From Pseudomonas sp. B21-015 (GTDB taxonomy: Bacteria; Pseudomonadota; Gammaproteobacteria; Pseudomonadales; Pseudomonadaceae), in contig NZ_CP087196.1 of assembly GCF_024749285.1 (NCBI RefSeq), positions 4,650,001 to 4,714,000 on the forward strand: a DNA stretch of 64,000 nt, read 5' to 3'. Position 1 is the stretch's first letter; each line of letters opens with the position of its first letter. Below the pieces are notes generated by a model. The model was not told the DNA's origin, did not search any database, and saw only the letters and a program-made list of their open reading frames with translations. Both the position numbers and the translations under genes were made by a program. Shown in pieces: positions 45,176-55,028 of this stretch.

Positions 45176-45547
45176 TCAACCGATGCGTTCGAAAATCTTC
45201 TCGATTTTTTCTTTCAACGCCTGGGCCGTGAAGGGTTTGACCACATAGCCGTTAACACCGGCCTGGGCCGCTTCGATGATCTGCTCGCGCTTGGCTTCAG
45301 CGGTCACCATCAGCACCGGCAGGTGCTTGAGCCTTTCATCGGCGCGCACCGCACGAAGCAGATCGATGCCGGTCATACCGGGCATGTTCCAGTCGGTGAC
45401 CAGAAAATCGAAGTTACCGCTTTGCAGCATCGGCAACCCGGTCAGCCCGTCATCGGCCTCGGCGGTGTTGGTGAACCCAAGGTCACGCAACAGGTTTTTT
45501 ATGATCCGCCGCATCGTTGAGAAGTCATCAACGATGAGGATTTTCAT
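45176..45547 (-). CDS. cheY: Chemotaxis response regulator CheY
   Basis: A single receiver domain of 123 residues that binds FliM when phosphorylated. The phosphoacceptor is Asp52 in [16 protein letters not shown], with the acidic pocket in [12 protein letters not shown] and the switch Thr and Lys in VTAEAKREQ and VVKPFTAQ. The ATG at 45547 is the usual family start. A gap of 167 bases separates it from fliA, where a promoter might lie; none was recognised. Confidence 0.97.
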   Translation of the reverse strand: MKILIVDDFSTMRRIIKNLLRDLGFTNTAEADDGLTGLPMLQSGNFDFLVTDWNMPGMTGIDLLRAVRADERLKHLPVLMVTAEAKREQIIEAAQAGVNGYVVKPFTAQALKEKIEKIFERIG

Positions 45548-45714
45548 GTTCTTGTCCAATTCGACCTCCAAGCAGTCTTAAACGCGCCCAGCACCTGGAC
45601 GCGCCATTTCAATCAATCCGGCAAAGCACTCAATGACTGTCTGGAGCACAACAGATCGAGACCGGCGCAGTTCAACACCACACAGGCTCCATTCGCAGTG
45701 TCCCCACACTGCCT

Positions 45715-46455
45715 TCAGCGCGCTCGCCACTCCCCCAAACGCCCCCGCAAACGGGCCGCGCACTGGCTGTGTAACTGGCTGACCCGCGATTCGCTGACCC
45801 CCAGGACCTCACCGATTTCCTTGAGATTCAACTCTTCGTCGTAGTACAGCGCCAACACCAGTCGCTCACGCTCCGGCAAATTGGCAATCGCGTCCGCCAG
45901 CGCCGCCTGGAAGCGTTCATCTTCCAGATCACGTGACGGCTCGAGATGAGCACTCGCGCCATCCTCATGCAGCCCTTCGTGTTCGCCGTCCTGCAACAGA
46001 TCGTCGAAACTGAATAACCGGCTGCCCAGGGTGTCGTTCAAAATCCCGTAATAATCGTCGAGACTCAATTGGAGTTCGGCCGCAACCTCGTGATCTTTAG
46101 CATCACGGCCGGTTTTAGCTTCAATCGAGCGAATCGCGTCGCTGACCATGCGGGTATTGCGGTGAACCGAACGTGGCGCCCAGTCCCCCTTGCGCACTTC
46201 ATCAAGCATTGCGCCGCGGATTCGTATGCCCGCGTACGTCTCGAAACTCGCGCCTTTGCTGGCGTCGTATTTGGTCGATACTTCAAGCAGGCCGATCATC
46301 CCGGCCTGGATCAGGTCTTCAACCTGGACACTGGCCGGCAAACGGGCCAGCAAGTGGTAGGCAATGCGTTTGACCAGTGGCGCGTAACGCTCGATCAGTT
46401 CGTACTGCGCGTCACGCGCCGACTTCTTGTAAAGGTTGTAACCGCTGGCTGTCAT
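45715..46455 (-). CDS. fliA: Flagellar sigma factor FliA (sigma28)
   Basis: Directs RNA polymerase to late flagellar and chemotaxis promoters. The 246-residue product has region 2 (ERYAPLVKRIAYHLLARLP, EDLIQAGMIGLLE), region 3 (GAMLDEVRKGDWAPRSV) and region 4 (LPERERLVLALYYDEELNLKEIGEVLGVSESRVSQLHSQC). The ATG at 46455 gives the standard start MTASGYNLYKK and overlaps fleN by four bases. Confidence 0.97.
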   Translation of the reverse strand: MTASGYNLYKKSARDAQYELIERYAPLVKRIAYHLLARLPASVQVEDLIQAGMIGLLEVSTKYDASKGASFETYAGIRIRGAMLDEVRKGDWAPRSVHRNTRMVSDAIRSIEAKTGRDAKDHEVAAELQLSLDDYYGILNDTLGSRLFSFDDLLQDGEHEGLHEDGASAHLEPSRDLEDERFQAALADAIANLPERERLVLALYYDEELNLKEIGEVLGVSESRVSQLHSQCAARLRGRLGEWRAR

Positions 46456-47282
46456 AGCACGGGTCCTGCCGTTTGTTGCACGAGGCGCTCGACGAAAAAC
46501 TCCAGGTGCCCGCGCGGGTTGGCCGGCAGCGGCCAGGTATCGACCTTCTGCGCAATGGCCTTGAACGCCAGGGCGCACTTGGAACGCGGAAAGGCTTCAT
46601 AGACGGCACGCTGCTTCTGCACGGCCTTGCGCACGCTTTCGTCGTAAGGCACCGCACCGACGTATTGCAACGCGACGTCGAGGAAACGATCCGTGACCTT
46701 GGTCAACTTGGCGAACAGGTTGCGGCCTTCCTGCGGGCTCTGCGCCATGTTGGCCAGGACGCGAAACCGATTCATGCCGTAGTCGCGGTTAAGCAGTTTG
46801 ATCAGCGCGTAGGCGTCGGTGATCGAGGTCGGTTCGTCGCACACCACCAGCAAGACTTCTTGCGCTGCGCGCACGAAGCTGACCACCGAGTCACCAATGC
46901 CCGCAGCGGTGTCGATCACCAATACGTCGAGGTTGTCGCCGATGTCGCTGAAGGCCTGGATCAGGCCGGCGTGCTGGGCCGGGCTCAGATGAACCATGCT
47001 CTGGGTGCCGGACGCGGCCGGGACGATGCGGATACCGCCAGGCCCCTGCAACAGCACGTCGCGCAGTTCACAGCGGCCTTCGATCACGTCGGCCAGGGTG
47101 CGTTTGGGTGTCAGCCCCAACAGGACGTCGACGTTCGCCAGCCCCAGATCGGCATCCAGCAGCATGACGCGCCGGCCGAGCTCAGCTAGAGCCAGGGACA
47201 AGTTCACTGACACGTTAGTCTTCCCGACGCCACCTTTGCCGCCGGTCACCGCGATCACCTGTACGGGATGCATGCTGCCCAT
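46452..47282 (-). CDS. fleN: Flagellar number regulator FleN (FlhG)
   Basis: A MinD-like ATPase that restrains FleQ and sets a single polar flagellum. The 276-residue product has the deviant Walker A TGGKGGVGKTNVS (residues 13-24), VMLLDADLGLANVDVLLG and the VIDTAAGIGDSVVSFVRAAQEVLLV segment. It follows flhF after 116 bases and precedes fliA, the order seen in other polar flagellates. The start at 47282 gives MGSMHPVQVIAVTGGKGG. Confidence 0.96.
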   Translation of the reverse strand: MGSMHPVQVIAVTGGKGGVGKTNVSVNLSLALAELGRRVMLLDADLGLANVDVLLGLTPKRTLADVIEGRCELRDVLLQGPGGIRIVPAASGTQSMVHLSPAQHAGLIQAFSDIGDNLDVLVIDTAAGIGDSVVSFVRAAQEVLLVVCDEPTSITDAYALIKLLNRDYGMNRFRVLANMAQSPQEGRNLFAKLTKVTDRFLDVALQYVGAVPYDESVRKAVQKQRAVYEAFPRSKCALAFKAIAQKVDTWPLPANPRGHLEFFVERLVQQTAGPVL

Positions 47283-47398
47283 GTTATTTCTTTACCTTGT
47301 CTTACTTAGACGGAGGCCACATTACTGGCTGCGCGTTCACCATTGGAACAATGCATGGCAGACCATCGATGTAGGTACAAAAACTGTTCATTAATACC

Positions 47399-48724
47399 TC
47401 AGCCAACCCGCTTGGTCGGGCTGTGGTAAATATCAGCGAACATGTCAGCCATGGCTTCTTCGCTGGGTTCTTCCTGCATTTGCACGCTAACGGCGCGGCT
47501 GACCAACTGATGACGACGCGGCAGATGCAAATCATCCGGAATCCGAGGGCCATCGGTCAGGTAAGCCACCGGCAACTCATGGCTGATGGCCAGGCTCAAC
47601 ACCTCGCCCAGGCTTGCCGTTTCATCCAGTTTAGTCAGGATGCAGCCGGCGAGGCCGCAGCGTTTGTAACTGTGATAAGCGGCGGTTAGAACCTGTTTCT
47701 GGCTGGTGGTTGCCAGGACCAGATAATTTTTTGATTTGATGCCCCGTCCGGCCAGGCTTTCGAGTTGCATGCGCAGTGCCGGGTCGCTGGCTTGAAGGCC
47801 GGCGGTATCGATCAGCACCACGCGTTTGCGCAGCAAGGGTTCCAGCGCCTGCACCAGGGATTGGCCCGGATCGACGTGGGTGACCGACACATTGAGGATG
47901 CGACCAAGGGTCTTGAGCTGTTCCTGAGCACCGATGCGATAGCTGTCCATGCTCACCAGTGCGATGTTCTGCGCGCCGTACTTGAGCACGTAACGGGCCG
48001 CGAGCTTGGCCAGCGTGGTGGTCTTGCCCATGCCGGCCGGGCCGACCATGGCAATCACACCGCCTTCTTCCAGTGGCTCGACTTCCGGGGTGGCGATCAT
48101 TCTCGCCAGGTGCGCGAGCAACATGCGCCAGGCCTGGCGTGGTTCTTCAATGTCGGTAATCAGCGCCAGCAGATCCCGCGACAACGGGCCGGACAGGCCG
48201 ATGCGCTGCAGGCGACGCCAGAGGTTGGCCTGGGCCGGACGGCTGCCTTGCAGCTGATTCCAGGCCAGCGAACCGAGTTGCACTTCCATCAGTTCACGCA
48301 GGCTATTGAGTTCGAAACGCATCGAATCGAACGCACGCGGGTCCACGCCGGTCGCCGCGGCAGGTGCGGGCGCAGGGCGCCGAGGCTCGGCCAGCGTCGG
48401 TTCGATCAGCGGCTCGGCGGCGGTCAACGGCAAACCGGCGAACAACTGGCGGTTGGTGGTCTTGTCGCTCTCGCCATCGCTACGCAGGCTCAGTTCGGCC
48501 TGGGCGGTGACGATCCGCGACTGGGTCTTGCGCAGCTCATCCTCGAGTTCCATGTTCGGAACACGCGGGGCCAGCGCCGACAATTTGTAATCCAGGGCAG
48601 CCGTCAGCTCGACACCGCCAGCGATCCGGCGGTTGCCAATGATGGCGGCATCGGCGCCCAGCTCATCACGAACCAGTTTCATGGCCTGACGCATATCGGC
48701 GGCGAAAAAACGCTTAACTTGCAT
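47399..48724 (-). CDS. flhF: Flagellar placement GTPase FlhF
   Basis: An SRP-type GTPase that recruits the flagellar base to the pole. The 441-residue product has a basic N-terminal segment (MQVKRFFAADMRQAMKLVRDELG), a variable middle rich in Pro and Ala, and the NG domain. Its G1 motif VGPAGMGKTTTLAKLA lies near residue 225, with IALVSMDSYRIGAQEQL and VLIDTAGLQ following. It is encoded 11 bases after flhA. Confidence 0.96.
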   Translation of the reverse strand: MQVKRFFAADMRQAMKLVRDELGADAAIIGNRRIAGGVELTAALDYKLSALAPRVPNMELEDELRKTQSRIVTAQAELSLRSDGESDKTTNRQLFAGLPLTAAEPLIEPTLAEPRRPAPAPAAATGVDPRAFDSMRFELNSLRELMEVQLGSLAWNQLQGSRPAQANLWRRLQRIGLSGPLSRDLLALITDIEEPRQAWRMLLAHLARMIATPEVEPLEEGGVIAMVGPAGMGKTTTLAKLAARYVLKYGAQNIALVSMDSYRIGAQEQLKTLGRILNVSVTHVDPGQSLVQALEPLLRKRVVLIDTAGLQASDPALRMQLESLAGRGIKSKNYLVLATTSQKQVLTAAYHSYKRCGLAGCILTKLDETASLGEVLSLAISHELPVAYLTDGPRIPDDLHLPRRHQLVSRAVSVQMQEEPSEEAMADMFADIYHSPTKRVG

Positions 48725-48735
48725 AAACCACTACC

Positions 48736-50865
48736 TCAGCCGTTGGGCCCTACTGTCGCAACGATGGTCACTTGCTTGTTGTCAGGAATTTCCTGGTAAG
48801 CCAACACATGCAAACCCGGGACTGCCAGTCGGCCAAATCGCGAGAGCATCGCGCGAACCGGGCCGGCTACCAGCAGAATCACCGGTTGACCTTGCATTTC
48901 CTGACGCTGCGCCGCGTCGATCAACGAGCGTTGCAGTTTCTCTGCCATGCTTGGCTCCAGCAGAACACCCTCTTCCGAGCCTTGTCCTGCCTTCTGAAGA
49001 CTATTGAGCAATATTTGTTCCAACCTTGGCTCCAAGGTGATCACAGGCAGCTCAGACTCAGTGCCTACAATGCTTTGCACGATTGCACGGGATACGCCGA
49101 CGCGCACCGCCGCCACCAAAGCGGCAGTATCTTGACTCTTGGCGGCGTTGTTCGCGATGGCTTCGGCGATGCTGCGAATGTCCCGTACCGGCACCTGTTC
49201 GGCCAGCAACGCCTGCAAGACTTTGAGCAGTTGCGACAGCGAAACCACCCCCGGCACCAGCTCTTCGGCCAGCTTCGGTGAGCTTTTGGCCAGCAATTGC
49301 ATGAGTTGCTGGACTTCTTCGTGGCCGATCAGCTCGCTGGAGTGCTTGTACAGAATCTGGTTCAAGTGGGTCGCCACTACCGTACTGGCATCGACCACGG
49401 TGTAACCGAGCGATTGCGCCTGGGCACGCTGGCTGATTTCGATCCAGACCGCTTCCAGACCAAAAGCCGGATCTTTGGCGGTGATGCCGTTGAGCGTACC
49501 GTAGACCTGCCCCGGGTTGATCGCCAGTTCGCGGTCCGGGTAAATCTCGGCCTCGGCCAGGATCACGCCCATCAGGGTCAGGCGATAGGCGCTAGGCGCC
49601 AGGTCGAGGTTGTCACGGATATGCACTGTCGGCATCAGGAAGCCCAGGTCCTGTGAGAGCTTTTTACGCACCCCCTTGATCCGTGCCAGCAACTGCCCCC
49701 CCTGGTTGCGATCCACCAGCGGAATCAGACGGTAACCGACTTCCAGGCCAATCATGTCGATCGGCGTCACGTCGTCCCAGCCAAGCTCCTTGGTTTCCTG
49801 AGCACGGGCCGGCGATGGCAGCAGTTCCTGCTGACGCTTGACCTCTTGCAGAGCCTGGACCTTGACCGCGTTCTGTTTCTTCCAGAACAAGTAAGCGCCA
49901 CCGCCCGCCAGGGCCGCCATGGACAGAAAGGAGACGTGCGGCATGCCAGGCACCAGGCCCATCACCGCCATCAAGCCAGCAGCCACCGCCAAGGCTTTTG
50001 GCGAGGCGAACATCTGACGATTGATCTGCTTGCCCATGTCTTCCGAACCGGAAGCACGGGTCACCATGATCGCGGCAGCGGTCGACAACAGCAGTGATGG
50101 CAATTGCGCCACCAAACCGTCACCAATGGTCAACAAGGCGTATACCCGACCGGCATCGCCAAAGCTCATGCCGTGCTGGAAGATACCGACCGCCATGCCG
50201 CCGATCAGGTTGATGAACAGAATCAGCAGGCCGGCGATGGCGTCACCGCGCACGAACTTGCTGGCACCGTCCATGGAACCGTAGAACTCGGCTTCCTGAG
50301 CCACTTCCATCCGGCGCAGTTTCGCCTGGTTCTGGTCGATCAGGCCGGCGTTCAAGTCGGCGTCGATGGCCATCTGTTTACCGGGCATTGCGTCGAGGGT
50401 GAAACGTGCGCTCACCTCGGAAATCCGCCCGGCACCCTTGGTCACCACGACGAAGTTGATGATCATCAAAATCGCGAACACCACGATACCGACCACGTAG
50501 TTCCCGCCGATCACCACCTCACCGAAGGCCTGAATCACCTTACCGGCGGCGGCATGGCCGTCCTGACCGTGGAGCATCACCACCCGCGTCGAGGCCACGT
50601 TCAGTGCCAGTCGCAACAACGTCGCCACCAGCAGAATGGTCGGGAACACGGCGAAATCCAGCGGCCGCAAGGCGTACACGCAGACCAGCAACACGACGAT
50701 GGACAAGGCAATGTTGAACGTGAAAAACACGTCCAGCAGGAACGGCGGCACCGGCAACATCATCATGGCCAGCATGACCAGCAGCAACAGCGGCACACCC
50801 ATATTGCCCCGACTGAGGTCGGCAACGTTTGTGCGGGCACTGTTGATTAACTGAGAGCGATCCAC
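48736..50865 (-). CDS. flhA: Flagellar export gate protein FlhA
   Basis: The largest subunit of the flagellar export gate, 709 residues. Eight hydrophobic helices in the first 330 residues include the FHIPEP-type loop (here GRISEVSARFTLDAMPGKQMAIDADLNAGLI). A large cytoplasmic nonameric-ring domain follows. It begins with GTG at 50865 after GGGGAAAACCG. A sigma54-type promoter lies about 60-80 bases upstream. Confidence 0.97.
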   Translation of the reverse strand: MDRSQLINSARTNVADLSRGNMGVPLLLLVMLAMMMLPVPPFLLDVFFTFNIALSIVVLLVCVYALRPLDFAVFPTILLVATLLRLALNVASTRVVMLHGQDGHAAAGKVIQAFGEVVIGGNYVVGIVVFAILMIINFVVVTKGAGRISEVSARFTLDAMPGKQMAIDADLNAGLIDQNQAKLRRMEVAQEAEFYGSMDGASKFVRGDAIAGLLILFINLIGGMAVGIFQHGMSFGDAGRVYALLTIGDGLVAQLPSLLLSTAAAIMVTRASGSEDMGKQINRQMFASPKALAVAAGLMAVMGLVPGMPHVSFLSMAALAGGGAYLFWKKQNAVKVQALQEVKRQQELLPSPARAQETKELGWDDVTPIDMIGLEVGYRLIPLVDRNQGGQLLARIKGVRKKLSQDLGFLMPTVHIRDNLDLAPSAYRLTLMGVILAEAEIYPDRELAINPGQVYGTLNGITAKDPAFGLEAVWIEISQRAQAQSLGYTVVDASTVVATHLNQILYKHSSELIGHEEVQQLMQLLAKSSPKLAEELVPGVVSLSQLLKVLQALLAEQVPVRDIRSIAEAIANNAAKSQDTAALVAAVRVGVSRAIVQSIVGTESELPVITLEPRLEQILLNSLQKAGQGSEEGVLLEPSMAEKLQRSLIDAAQRQEMQGQPVILLVAGPVRAMLSRFGRLAVPGLHVLAYQEIPDNKQVTIVATVGPNG

Positions 50866-50925
50866 CGGTTTTCCCCGTTCCTTTAAAGCAAACTTTTGAC
50901 GCCTGAAGCAGGCGCAGGGCGGCTA

Positions 50926-50943
50926 TTGCAAGAAGCCTTCCAA
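50926..50943 (-). promoter_or_regulatory. Sigma54 promoter candidate of flhA
   Basis: The minus strand reads TTGGAAGGCTTCTTGCAA, with the invariant GG and GC separated by exactly ten bases. It lies 61-78 bases upstream of the flhA GTG. FleQ-dependent sigma54 control of flhA is known in P. aeruginosa. Confidence 0.6.
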
Positions 50944-50988
50944 CTTTTGCCGAGGCTTGAAATAGAGGTTTATGCAGACCCAAAAAGA

Positions 50989-51094
50989 TCAAAAGATCGC
51001 AGCTTTCGGTAGCGCCTACGGATTAGGTTCACACCGCAACATCGCGGGTAACTCACGATCCGTGCAGGAGCTGCCGAAGTCTGCGATCGTTTGA
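50989..51094. repeat. Degenerate inverted repeat between flhB and flhA
   Basis: Left arm AAAAGATCGCAGCTTTCGG and right arm CAGGAGCTGCCGAAGTCTGC are diverged relatives of the repeats at 36341 and 60672. It ends five bases from the flhB stop, separating flhB from the flhA promoter. Confidence 0.7.
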
Positions 51095-51098
51095 TCTA

Positions 51099-52238
51099 TC
51101 AGGAATCGCGCCGCAGATCCGGTGGAATCGGCAGATCATCCTTGAGCGGATCCGGGCGCTTGCCCTTGCCCGCGCGGTATTGGCGGATCTGGTAGACGTA
51201 AGCCAATACCTGAGCCACGGCCAGATACAGCCCGCCAGGAATTTCCTGCTCCAGCTCCGTGGAGTAGTAGATAGAACGCGCCAGGGCAGGCGACTCCAGC
51301 AGCAGCACTTCGTTGGCCACGGCGATTTCGCGGATCTTCAAGGCCAGGAAGTCGCTGCCCTTGGCGATCAGCATCGGCGCCCCGCCCTTTTCAGGATCGT
51401 ACTTGAGCGCCACGGCGTAGTGGGTCGGGTTGGTGATGACCACGTCAGCCTCGGGGATGGCGGCCATCATCCGCCGCTGAGACATCTCGCGCTGAAGCTG
51501 GCGAATCCGCTGCTTAACCTCTGGCCGCCCTTCCTGATCCTTGTGCTCGTCGCGTATTTCCTGCTTGGTCATCAACAATTTGTTGCGGCTTTCCCAGAGC
51601 TGCACCGGCACATCGACCGCGGCGATGATGATCAGCCCGCACGCCATCCACAAGGTGCTCCAACCGACCACTTGCAGGCTGTGAATGATCGCCATGTCCA
51701 ATGGTTCGCGGGAGATGCGCAGTAGATCGTCAATGTCCGACGACAAGACCGCCAACGCCACGAACAACACGATGAAAAACTTCGCCAGGGCCTTGAGCAA
51801 CTCCACCAGCGCCTTGGTCGAGAACATGCGCTTGAGGCCCGCGACGGGGTTCATACGACTGAACTTGGGCGCCATGGAGCCAGCCGCGAACAGCCAGCCC
51901 CCCAGAGAAATCGGGCCAATCAGCGCGGCCAACAGCAAAGTGATCATCACCGGCTGAACCGCCAACAGAGCGATCTGCCCCGAGTGCAGCAGATAAGTCG
52001 CCATAGAGCGCTGATCCAGAATCACCTCCCGCGAGAGCGAGAAGTTCATGCGCATCAGCTCCATCAGATCCTGAGCCAGGGCGCCACCGAAAATCAGCAA
52101 CCCGCCGGCACCGGCGAGCATGACCGCGAAGGTGTTGAGTTCCTTGGAGCGCGCAATCTCGCCCTTCTCACGGGAGTCCTTTTTGCGCTTCTCCGTGGGG
52201 TCTTCTGTTTTGTCCTGACCGCTTTCGCTCTCAGCCAT
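51099..52238 (-). CDS. flhB: Flagellar export switch protein FlhB
   Basis: The gate subunit that switches export from rod/hook to filament substrates. The 379-residue product has four hydrophobic helices (about residues 35-215) and a cytoplasmic domain. The autocleavage motif Asn270-Pro-Thr-His273 is intact in VVITNPTHYAVALKY. It is the last gene of the fliLMNOPQR-flhB transcript. The FlhB C-fragment is paralleled by the stand-alone protein at 35995-36324. Confidence 0.97.
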   Translation of the reverse strand: MAESESGQDKTEDPTEKRKKDSREKGEIARSKELNTFAVMLAGAGGLLIFGGALAQDLMELMRMNFSLSREVILDQRSMATYLLHSGQIALLAVQPVMITLLLAALIGPISLGGWLFAAGSMAPKFSRMNPVAGLKRMFSTKALVELLKALAKFFIVLFVALAVLSSDIDDLLRISREPLDMAIIHSLQVVGWSTLWMACGLIIIAAVDVPVQLWESRNKLLMTKQEIRDEHKDQEGRPEVKQRIRQLQREMSQRRMMAAIPEADVVITNPTHYAVALKYDPEKGGAPMLIAKGSDFLALKIREIAVANEVLLLESPALARSIYYSTELEQEIPGGLYLAVAQVLAYVYQIRQYRAGKGKRPDPLKDDLPIPPDLRRDS

Positions 52239-52241
52239 GAC

Positions 52242-53024
52242 TCAGCGCGCCCGTGCCAGTTCGCGTAACAACTGCAAGGCCTCGGAGGCCAGCGGTTGAT
52301 ACTGATTGAGAATGTCCGCCAGGGCGATCCAGAGGATGACCATCCCAAGCACCAGGATCAGCGGGAAGCCGATCGAGAAAATGTTCAACTGCGGCGCCGC
52401 CCGGGTCATCACGCCAAAGGCAATGTTGACCACCAGCAACGCGGTGATCGCCGGCAACACCAGCAACAGCGCCGCACCGAGTACCCAGCCAAGCTTGCCG
52501 GCCAGCTCCCAGAAATGATTGACCATCAACCCGCCACCGACCGGCAATGTGGTGAAGCTTTCGGTGAGGACTTCGAACACCACCAGGTGGCCGTTCATCG
52601 ACAGGAACAGCAGCGTCACCAACATCGTGAAGAACTGCCCGATCACCGCCACCGATACGCCGTTCGTAGGGTCGACCATCGACGCGAAACCCATGCCCAT
52701 CTGGATCGCGACGATTTGCCCGGCGACCACAAAAGCCTGGAAGAAAAGCTGCAAGGAGAAGCCCAACACCGCGCCGATGATGATCTGCTCGGCGATCAGC
52801 AGCAGCGCGCTCAGGTCCAGCGCATTGACCGGCGGCATCGGCGGCAGACCGGGAGCGATCACGAAGGTGATCGCCAGGGCCAAGTACAAGCGCACACGCT
52901 GGGGCACCAGCGTCGTACCGAAAATCGGCATGACCATCAGCAACGAGCCGATGCGAAACAGCGGCAACATGAATGTCGCCACCCAGGTGCTGATCTGGGT
53001 ATCGGTCAGCTGCAGCAGCGACAT
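52242..53024 (-). CDS. fliR: Flagellar export gate protein FliR
   Basis: A membrane component of the FliPQR gate, 260 residues with about six hydrophobic helices. Motifs include MLPLFRIGSLLMVMPIFGTTLVPQRVRLYLALAITFVI and MGMGFASMVDPTNGVSVAVIGQFFTML, which are conserved in FliR. It is spaced three bases from fliQ. Confidence 0.96.
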   Translation of the reverse strand: MSLLQLTDTQISTWVATFMLPLFRIGSLLMVMPIFGTTLVPQRVRLYLALAITFVIAPGLPPMPPVNALDLSALLLIAEQIIIGAVLGFSLQLFFQAFVVAGQIVAIQMGMGFASMVDPTNGVSVAVIGQFFTMLVTLLFLSMNGHLVVFEVLTESFTTLPVGGGLMVNHFWELAGKLGWVLGAALLLVLPAITALLVVNIAFGVMTRAAPQLNIFSIGFPLILVLGMVILWIALADILNQYQPLASEALQLLRELARAR

Positions 53025-53027
53025 GGC

Positions 53028-53297
53028 TTAACCGATGACCTGAGGAATGCTGTGGTACAGCTGCAGAATGTATTCCATGAAGGTCTGCACCATCCACGGG
53101 CCGGCAACGATCAGCGTCACCAGCATCACCAGCAGACGCGGCAGGAAGCTCAGGGTCTGTTCGTTGATCTGCGTGGCCGCCTGGAACATCGCCACCAACA
53201 GCCCCACCAGCAAGCTCGGAATCACCAGCACGGCGACCATCATGGTGGTCAGCCACAGCGCTTCGCGAAAGATGTCTACGGCAACTTCCGGCGTCAT
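53028..53297 (-). CDS. fliQ: Flagellar export gate protein FliQ
   Basis: A small gate subunit of 89 residues with two hydrophobic helices (about 15-38 and 50-72). It starts [20 protein letters not shown] and contains the conserved [18 protein letters not shown] loop. It overlaps the fliP stop by four bases. Confidence 0.96.
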   Translation of the reverse strand: MTPEVAVDIFREALWLTTMMVAVLVIPSLLVGLLVAMFQAATQINEQTLSFLPRLLVMLVTLIVAGPWMVQTFMEYILQLYHSIPQVIG

Positions 53298-54052
53298 GGT
53301 GAAACGCCGCCGAAGCTACTGGCCAAGGTGCCGATGATCAACGCCCAGCCATCCACCAGCACGAACAGCATGATTTTGAACGGCAAGGAAATGATCAATG
53401 GCGAGAGCATCATCATCCCCATCGCCATCAGCACACTGGCCACCACCAGGTCGATGATCAGGAACGGAATGAAGATCATGAAGCCGATCTGGAACGCGGT
53501 TTTCAGCTCAGAGGTCACGAAAGCCGGCACCAGAATCGTCAGCGGCGCCTGATCCGGCGAAGCAATGTCGGTACGCTTGGACAGGCGCATGAACAGCTCC
53601 AGGTCGCTGCTGCGAGTCTGGGCCAGCATGAAGTCCTTGATCGGCACCTGGGCCTTGGCCACGGCATCCTGCGCGGTGAGTTTTTCCGCCAGATACGGCT
53701 GCAAGGCATCCTGATTCACCCGATCGAACACCGGCGCCATGATGAACATGGTGAGGAACAGTGCCATGCCGGTGAGGATCTGGTTCGACGGTGTCTGCTG
53801 CAGGCCCAGGGCCTGACGCAGGATCGAGAAAACGATGATGATCCGGGTGAAACTGGTCATCAGCATGACAAACGCCGGGATGAAACTCAGCGCGGTCATG
53901 ATCAGCAGGATTTGCAGGCTGACCGAGTACTCCTGCGCGCCTTCGGCGTTGGTGCCCAGGGTGATTGCCGGGATCGACAACGGATCGGCAGCGAACGCCA
54001 GCGGCGCGGCCAGCATCAGGACCAGCGTCAAGACGATGCGTAACGCACCCAT
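53294..54052 (-). CDS. fliP: Flagellar export gate protein FliP
   Basis: The pentameric core of the export gate, 252 residues. A signal-type N-terminus (cleavage near AFAADP) is followed by four helices. Conserved segments are [54 protein letters not shown] and [23 protein letters not shown], cited here in shortened form as the family signature. The start overlaps the fliO stop by one base. Confidence 0.97.
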   Translation of the reverse strand: MGALRIVLTLVLMLAAPLAFAADPLSIPAITLGTNAEGAQEYSVSLQILLIMTALSFIPAFVMLMTSFTRIIIVFSILRQALGLQQTPSNQILTGMALFLTMFIMAPVFDRVNQDALQPYLAEKLTAQDAVAKAQVPIKDFMLAQTRSSDLELFMRLSKRTDIASPDQAPLTILVPAFVTSELKTAFQIGFMIFIPFLIIDLVVASVLMAMGMMMLSPLIISLPFKIMLFVLVDGWALIIGTLASSFGGVSP

Positions 54053-54501
54053 TACTTCTTATCCTTCTGATCCTTGCCCAACAACTCCAACAGGCGCTGG
54101 GCGAACTCCGGGGTCGCTTTTTCAGTCCCGCTCGGCACTTGCACCGGCTCCTTGAGCACATGCAACGCAGTGATGGTGCCCGGGCTCAGGCCAAGCAGAA
54201 TCTGCTCGTTGCCCACCTGCACCAGCATCAAACGGTCACGGGGACCCAGCGCCCGGGAACCGATCAGCTCGATCACCTGCCCCTTGCCGGCCGGCCCGGC
54301 CTGCTGAACCCGGCGCAGCAGCCAGGCAAGGAAGAAGATCAACCCCAGCACCAGCAGCAAGCCGAACACCAATTGCGTCAATTGCCCAGCCACACCGCTG
54401 CTGACGGCCGGCGCGGCAGCCGCTGTCGCAGCCGTCGTCACCGGCTCGGCAGCCAGCACACTGAATGGCAGGGCCAGCACAAAACCCAGAACCTTTTTCA
54501 C
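54052..54501 (-). CDS. fliO: Flagellar assembly protein FliO
   Basis: A helper for FliP/FliR gate assembly. The 149-residue protein has a signal-like N-terminus, a single helix near residues 38-65 ([22 protein letters not shown]), and a small cytoplasmic domain with the [25 protein letters not shown] motif. It begins with GTG at 54501, immediately after the fliN stop codon. Confidence 0.93.
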   Translation of the reverse strand: MKKVLGFVLALPFSVLAAEPVTTAATAAAAPAVSSGVAGQLTQLVFGLLLVLGLIFFLAWLLRRVQQAGPAGKGQVIELIGSRALGPRDRLMLVQVGNEQILLGLSPGTITALHVLKEPVQVPSGTEKATPEFAQRLLELLGKDQKDKK

Positions 54502-54960
54502 TCAGCGCAACTTCTTGATGCGTTCACTTGGGCTGATCACGTCGGTCAGGCGGATGCCGAACTTTTCGTTGACCACCACCACTTCGCCGTGGGCGATGAG
54601 CGTGCCGTTGACCAGCACGTCCAGCGGCTCACCGGCCAGACGATCGAGCTCGATCACCGACCCCTGGTTGAGTTGCAGCAGGTTGCGGATGTTGATGTCG
54701 GTGCTGCCGACTTCCATGGAAATCGACACCGGGATGTCGAGAATCACGTCCAGGTTCGGACCGTCCAGCGTCACCGGATCGTTGTTCTTCGGCACGCTGC
54801 CGAACTCTTCCATCGGCAGACGGTTGGACGACGAACCGGCGGCGTCGGCGGCCAGCAAGGCATCGATATCGTCTTGCCCTGCATCACCGGTTTCTTCCAG
54901 GGCCGCAGCCCACTCATCAGCCAGTGCCTGGTCGTCCTGGGTATTCATATCGTCAGCCAT
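54502..54960 (-). CDS. fliN: Flagellar C-ring protein FliN
   Basis: The lower C-ring component, 152 residues, with an acidic N-terminal half and the SpoA domain (VILDIPVSISMEVGSTDINIRNLLQL, GTLIAHGEVVVVNEKFGIRLTDVI). Two adjacent ATGs exist; the one at 54960 gives better spacing to GAGGACA. It interacts with FliM and FliH. Confidence 0.95.
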   Translation of the reverse strand: MADDMNTQDDQALADEWAAALEETGDAGQDDIDALLAADAAGSSSNRLPMEEFGSVPKNNDPVTLDGPNLDVILDIPVSISMEVGSTDINIRNLLQLNQGSVIELDRLAGEPLDVLVNGTLIAHGEVVVVNEKFGIRLTDVISPSERIKKLR

Positions 54961-55028
54961 CATTTGTCCTCGGCAGGCAACCTTCAATCAGAAGCCGTCA
55001 GTTAAAAGCGAAAGGGTTGAAGCGCCGG

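Noticed and set aside
45548..45714. FliA-type promoter between fliA and cheY
   Set aside because: A GCCGGATT element resembles the -10 of sigma28 promoters, but the only TCCAGA-like -35 is at the wrong distance.
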